Part shown: piece by piece, positions 19,163 through 21,966 of the stretch
Position numbering within the stretch: position 1 is the stretch's first letter
Layout of the letters: every line of letters starts with the position of its first letter
Source: an uncultured bacterium
GTDB lineage: Bacteria > Patescibacteriota > Minisyncoccia > Phycocordibacterales > UBA918
Assembly: GCA_913050645.1 (NCBI GenBank)
Contig: CAJXAG010000016.1
Span: 1 to 21,966 of the forward strand
Length of the DNA: 21,966 nucleotides
Direction: 5' to 3'
The notes under the pieces: model-generated
Database searches by the model: none
What the model was told of the DNA's origin: nothing
Seen by the model: only the letters and a program-made list of their open reading frames with translations
Translations under genes and position numbers: made by a program

Positions 19163-19750
19163 TCATATTTCAATTTCCTTAACCTGCCAATCGTAATCTT
19201 TTAAAAGAATTAGCTCTAAACTAGAATCATATTTCTCCATTTCAGAAATAGGATCTACACCTTCAGGAGCTGGATGAATTTTGCTCTCGTAATGACAAAC
19301 AACTCGCGCTGGTACACAACCGTACCCTTCCATTACTTTGTTTAGCGAATTGGTGAAGTAATATTTTGAAAGCACATATGCACCAGCTGAAGAACCAGAA
19401 ATAGTTTTTCCTTTGATGCTTTCTAAGAACTCTGGATATTCGTCTAAAGTAGCTTTTAGTTTCTGTGTATCACCGCCTCGAATGTAAATAACATCAGAAC
19501 TTTTTACCTCCTCAATAAAGTTTTCTTTAGTTGCCTTTAAGATAGAAAGCTCTTTGTCTCCTACTAGTGACTTCATTCGATCAGAGTCTTTTTGAAATTT
19601 TTCTTCTATTCCCTCATCTTTACTTGCAAAATAAACCAGCAAAATATTTCCCTCATCAGAAACATCATTAACCATTTCAGTAAAATAACCCTGATTAAGA
19701 TCATTCTTTTCACTCGTGTATCCACCATGCAAGATAAATTTGGTTTTCAT
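19163..19750 (-). CDS. pepE: Peptidase E-like serine peptidase (family S51)
   Basis: This 195-residue protein starts MKTKFILHGG. It has the S51 elements: RGGDT (91-95) on the loop before the catalytic helix and G119-S-S121-A-G123 (SGSSAGAYVLS), the nucleophile elbow. A later His segment is VVCHYESKIHP. Peptidase E splits Asp-X dipeptides; cyanophycinase and other relatives share the fold, so the dipeptidase role is the likeliest, not the only one. TGGTATACT (hexamer 19758-19763) lies 7 nt before the ATG. The gene looks more AT-rich than those left of 18500, which may mark the accessory segment. A minus-strand frame overlapping its stop (from 19166) runs into antisense tRNA and was not called. 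Confidence 0.85.
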   Translation of the reverse strand: MKTKFILHGGYTSEKNDLNQGYFTEMVNDVSDEGNILLVYFASKDEGIEEKFQKDSDRMKSLVGDKELSILKATKENFIEEVKSSDVIYIRGGDTQKLKATLDEYPEFLESIKGKTISGSSAGAYVLSKYYFTNSLNKVMEGYGCVPARVVCHYESKIHPAPEGVDPISEMEKYDSSLELILLKDYDWQVKEIEI

Positions 19751-19775
19751 TAAGCTCAGTATACCAAAATAAGCT

Positions 19776-21071
19776 TTATTTGGTTGTTATCTGACCACTC
19801 TTCAGAACCAGTTCACTACTCACACATTCCAGCACTGACCTCTGTTCCAACACAGTTCCTTCGGTGAACACAAATCTGGCGTAATCTCGAACATCTATCA
19901 ATTCTATTTTCTCAGTTTTTTTCTTTCCTAAAAACATTGCTTGGCGTTTTTTAAACTTCTTAATTTCATCTTTAAGCTTTGCTGTTATCTTTACCTGATC
20001 AAGACCTATGTTATCGAACATTTTTACCAACGCTTCAGTCAGATCCGTCTCATTTAAAGCCTTATTCTTGCACCTCCTGTCTTTAGACTTAGTACAGCGA
20101 TAATAAACATGTCGATTTACTCCACCAGCTTTGAGTTTCTCAAACTTCTCATCGGCAGTAATGCCAGAGCCACAAAGACCACAGGTCATCGTTCTAGTGA
20201 AAGCGAACTCTTTTTGTTGGGAGCGAGGTTCAAGTATTTGGCTTTTGATTTGTTCTTGGACGATGTTGAACAATTCTCTAGTAATAATCGGTTCATGAAC
20301 ACCGTCATACCAGTTACCTGAGTTTTTCGGATACTCAAATCGTCCGTAGTAGAAATCGTTTTGGATTATGCGATAGAGGTTGCCTAAACAAAGATGTTTG
20401 CCGTTCTCAGTCCTAAAATCAACTTCGTCTCTGAGCCACAAATGAAGCTTTCTGCCTGTCCAACCGTCATAGCCAATCTTCTCAAACATTTGCTTTATCA
20501 TCGGTGCTCGTTCAGGGTCAAGGATAGCTTCACACTTCTGGTCAATGCGCTTGAACCGAGTATAGCCAGTCGGCGGCTTGCAGGGCCACAAACCCATATC
20601 GACTCTTGCTCGCATACCACGCTTCACATTAATACTCTTGTTATCATTTTCGAGCTTAGCTTGCGAACATAAGATCATTAGCAAAAACTTTTCGTTTGGA
20701 GAGTTTGAAAAGTTCTGACCATACGTTTGTATATGAATAAGTTTTTTAGTATCCATAAGGTCGACCACAGTACCGAGGTCACCAGCATTACGACTTAATC
20801 TATCTGGTGCCCAGGTCAGTATGCCGTTGTATTTCTCGTTTGCGATGTCGCTGAGCAGTTCTTTAAAGATTGGACGCTTGCCAGACTCTTTAGCTGAATG
20901 TGATTCACGTTTTACCTCAACCACATTGAGATTATGACGCTCTGCTATTGCTTGCATTTCTTTAATCTGGGAATCTATCGACAAAGCTTGCTGTTCGTCT
21001 GATTCAGTCGATTTTCTAGCGTATAAGCAATACCTAACTCGTGCTTCTGATAAAGATATATCTCCTTCCAT
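19776..21071 (-). CDS. Large serine recombinase (resolvase/invertase superfamily)
   Basis: In this 431-residue protein the N-terminal catalytic domain (about 11-160) has YCLYARKS with nucleophile S21, SIDSQIKEM, WAPDRLSRN with the conserved Arg pair, and a helix E-like region. The recombinase domain (about 170-285) contains PPTGYTRFKR and NLYRIIQNDFYYG. A zinc ribbon lies at about 295-345 (CGLCGSG ... YYRCTKSKDRRC). The C-terminal tail is short and lacks a long coiled coil. Such enzymes integrate or excise elements at att sites or invert DNA. Codon use is AT-rich like pepE. The start MEGDISLSEA is the best available, although no convincing -10 or SD is seen. A 14-bp palindrome lies 30 bp upstream. 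Confidence 0.88.
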   Translation of the reverse strand: MEGDISLSEARVRYCLYARKSTESDEQQALSIDSQIKEMQAIAERHNLNVVEVKRESHSAKESGKRPIFKELLSDIANEKYNGILTWAPDRLSRNAGDLGTVVDLMDTKKLIHIQTYGQNFSNSPNEKFLLMILCSQAKLENDNKSINVKRGMRARVDMGLWPCKPPTGYTRFKRIDQKCEAILDPERAPMIKQMFEKIGYDGWTGRKLHLWLRDEVDFRTENGKHLCLGNLYRIIQNDFYYGRFEYPKNSGNWYDGVHEPIITRELFNIVQEQIKSQILEPRSQQKEFAFTRTMTCGLCGSGITADEKFEKLKAGGVNRHVYYRCTKSKDRRCKNKALNETDLTEALVKMFDNIGLDQVKITAKLKDEIKKFKKRQAMFLGKKKTEKIELIDVRDYARFVFTEGTVLEQRSVLECVSSELVLKSGQITTK

Positions 21072-21100
21072 GTATATATTAATGACAGACCAGTATTTGA

Positions 21101-21114
21101 TGCATAGCTATGCA
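21101..21114. promoter_or_regulatory. 14-bp perfect palindrome upstream of the recombinase
   Basis: TGCATAGCTATGCA lies in the 122-bp gap between the divergent recombinase and the 51-aa gene. It could be a recombination site core or an operator; neither is shown. Confidence 0.5.
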
Positions 21115-21193
21115 GACTAAAGAAAACATCACATACTCGTGATATTAAATACGCTGCATTTACGAATGGTAATAAATCTTATATAGTTTAGTC

Positions 21194-21349
21194 ATGGATC
21201 AAAAGAGAATCCACAATCCATCTACTGGTAAGTATTATGCCATTCGACAACGAACAACATCGAAGGGTAAAAAAGGACAAATCAGTGGCGTATACAAAAG
21301 TGTCAAGAAAAACTATGGTAACGCCATTAAGCGTCTTGGTAGTACCTAG
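21194..21349 (+). CDS. 51-aa basic protein, putative Fic/Doc partner
   Basis: This small, very basic protein (MDQKRIHNPSTGKYYAIRQR, then KGKKGQISGVYKS) has no recognised domain. TATAGT (21182-21187) lies 6 nt before its ATG, matching the leaderless pattern. The Fic/Doc reading frame begins 3 nt after its stop, the same spacing as in the TA pair at 6470-6952. That suggests an antitoxin-like or accessory partner, which is inferred from position and size only. Confidence 0.6.
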   Translation: MDQKRIHNPSTGKYYAIRQRTTSKGKKGQISGVYKSVKKNYGNAIKRLGST

Positions 21350-21352
21350 TAT

Positions 21353-21855
21353 ATGGATGAGATTCATTATATTACTCCAGAAGACCTGATTGAGATTATT
21401 GACGTTATACAAGGATTTGATTACGTCAGTGACGAAGAAATACCAAAATATGATGATCAGCCCGATAAAATCGATGATTATTTTGCTTTAGTTGAGCGCC
21501 TTCAGAGCGATGTCTATTACCCAGATATTTTCTCTAAAGCAACGACTCTCTTCTTAAACTTGAATAGTCACTATTTTGCTAACGGGAATAAAAGGTTAGC
21601 TGTTTTTAGTATGACGTTTTTTCTTGAAAGTAATGGCTGGTCTCCATTGATGTAGATAAAGATGGGTACAGTAGAATCATTACTGACATATTTGGCACTC
21701 ACGAACTAGAGGACTATGATAACTTCTTGCCAACAGATTTTGCTATGTACAACGTCGCTCTTATTACAGCAAAATTCAATGAAAATAACGTTGATTACGA
21801 TGAAGGGAAGGTCCAGGTTGAGAAATTTTTAAGTGAGATGTTTACCAAGAAGTAA
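21353..21855 (+). pseudogene. Frameshifted Fic/Doc (death-on-curing) toxin
   Basis: The first frame (21353-21655, 100 codons) reads through a helical N-terminus to H73-Y-F-A-N-G-N-K-R81. This is the Doc-type Fic motif, with N77 where an acidic metal-binding residue is usual. It stops at 21653 soon after SNGW. The protein continues in the -1 frame from about 21637 (LVSIDVDKDGYSRIITDIFG) to TAA at 21853, with a sensible Fic-like C-terminus. The shift must fall in 21634-21655, because the -1 frame has a stop at 21631. Doc toxins phosphorylate or AMPylate translation factors. The gene is either broken, recoded or contains a sequencing error. Confidence 0.75.
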
Positions 21856-21919
21856 AAAGTGACAGTCTAGTGTAACAAAGTTACACAGGTGAATATGTGT
21901 CACTTTTGTCACTTTTTAC
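21852..21919. terminator. Nested inverted repeats after the Fic gene
   Basis: GTAAAAAGTGAC (21852-21863) pairs with GTCACTTTTTAC (21908-21919). An alternative outer arm lies at 21898-21907. Inside, GTGTAAC-AAA-GTTACAC (21870-21886) forms a hairpin. It probably ends the Fic transcript; an element boundary is also possible. Confidence 0.55.
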
Positions 21920-21937
21920 TAGCATTGTCCCTGAATG

Positions 21938-21960
21938 CCCCGTGGGCTCTGCCCCGGGGA
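21938..21960. other. GC-rich hairpin at the window end
   Basis: CCCCG-T-GGG pairs with CCC-CGGGG around a CTCTG loop with one bulged T. The context to the right is missing, so terminator or repeat cannot be decided. Confidence 0.4.
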
Positions 21961-21966
21961 TGAAAG

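Noticed and set aside
18879..19166. 95-codon minus-strand frame overlapping the pepE stop (ATGA)
   Set aside because: Its second half is antisense of the hairpin and tRNA-Glu (reads GNRTPISRMKTW, a typical tRNA shadow), and no family is recognisable in the first half.

Overview
The window looks like a chromosomal segment from a Patescibacteria/CPR-type bacterium, probably Parcubacteria-like. This rests on gene content and style and was not tested by any search. Supporting signs are compact single-domain proteins, a short valyl-tRNA synthetase without the usual C-terminal coiled coil, a TsaD with an internal insertion, tRNA genes without encoded CCA, and very short gaps punctuated by strong hairpin terminators. 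Most conserved genes have a -10 box (often extended, TGnTAnnnT) only 6-8 nt before the ATG. Their mRNAs would therefore start at or next to the start codon (leaderless). Shine-Dalgarno leaders are clearest on a handful of small proteins.

Layout. 1-2042: a small SD-led hypothetical gene, an HD-domain nucleotidase, a MazG-type NTP pyrophosphohydrolase, two near-identical leaderless short-ORF modules, and an 88-aa gene behind a possible attenuator. 2045-4149: Hsp20 coupled to a PrsW-like membrane protease, small hypotheticals, and an open frame overlapping a REP-like element. 4151-6319: valS. 6425-6952: an AbrB/RelE-type toxin-antitoxin pair with an inverted-repeat operator. 7000-7766: a small hypothetical gene, a truncated gene remnant and a 102-bp palindromic REP-like element. 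7803-10819: tsaD, an expanded tRNA-Leu-like gene, a DHH phosphoesterase, tRNA-Val and a LAGLIDADG-like/HTH protein; the last four lie in one tight minus-strand run. 10889-12578: a short DksA/TraR zinc-finger protein, a hypothetical gene and tsaC. 12804-17060: an ABC exporter, a NUDIX hydrolase and glmS. 17153-18451: glyoxalase I, a membrane-anchored thermonuclease and an orphan AbrB-like protein.

18452-21966 looks more accessory. A 227-nt multi-hairpin RNA reuses the 5' end and anticodon arm of tRNA-Glu. It is followed by intact tRNA-Glu, an inverted copy of the tRNA 3' end beyond a large hairpin, peptidase E, a large serine recombinase, and a small basic ORF preceding a frameshifted Fic/Doc gene.

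Functional themes: t6A tRNA modification (tsaC and tsaD), aminoacylation and tRNAs, nucleotide-pool cleaning (HD, MazG, NUDIX, DHH), amino-sugar supply for the envelope (glmS), protein and membrane stress (Hsp20, PrsW, ABC exporter), and toxin-antitoxin or mobile modules. The strongest candidates for something undescribed are the tRNA-Glu-derived structured RNA at 18546-18772, the twin leaderless short-ORF modules at 1057-1651, and the tRNA-to-leaderless-mRNA junction at 10055.
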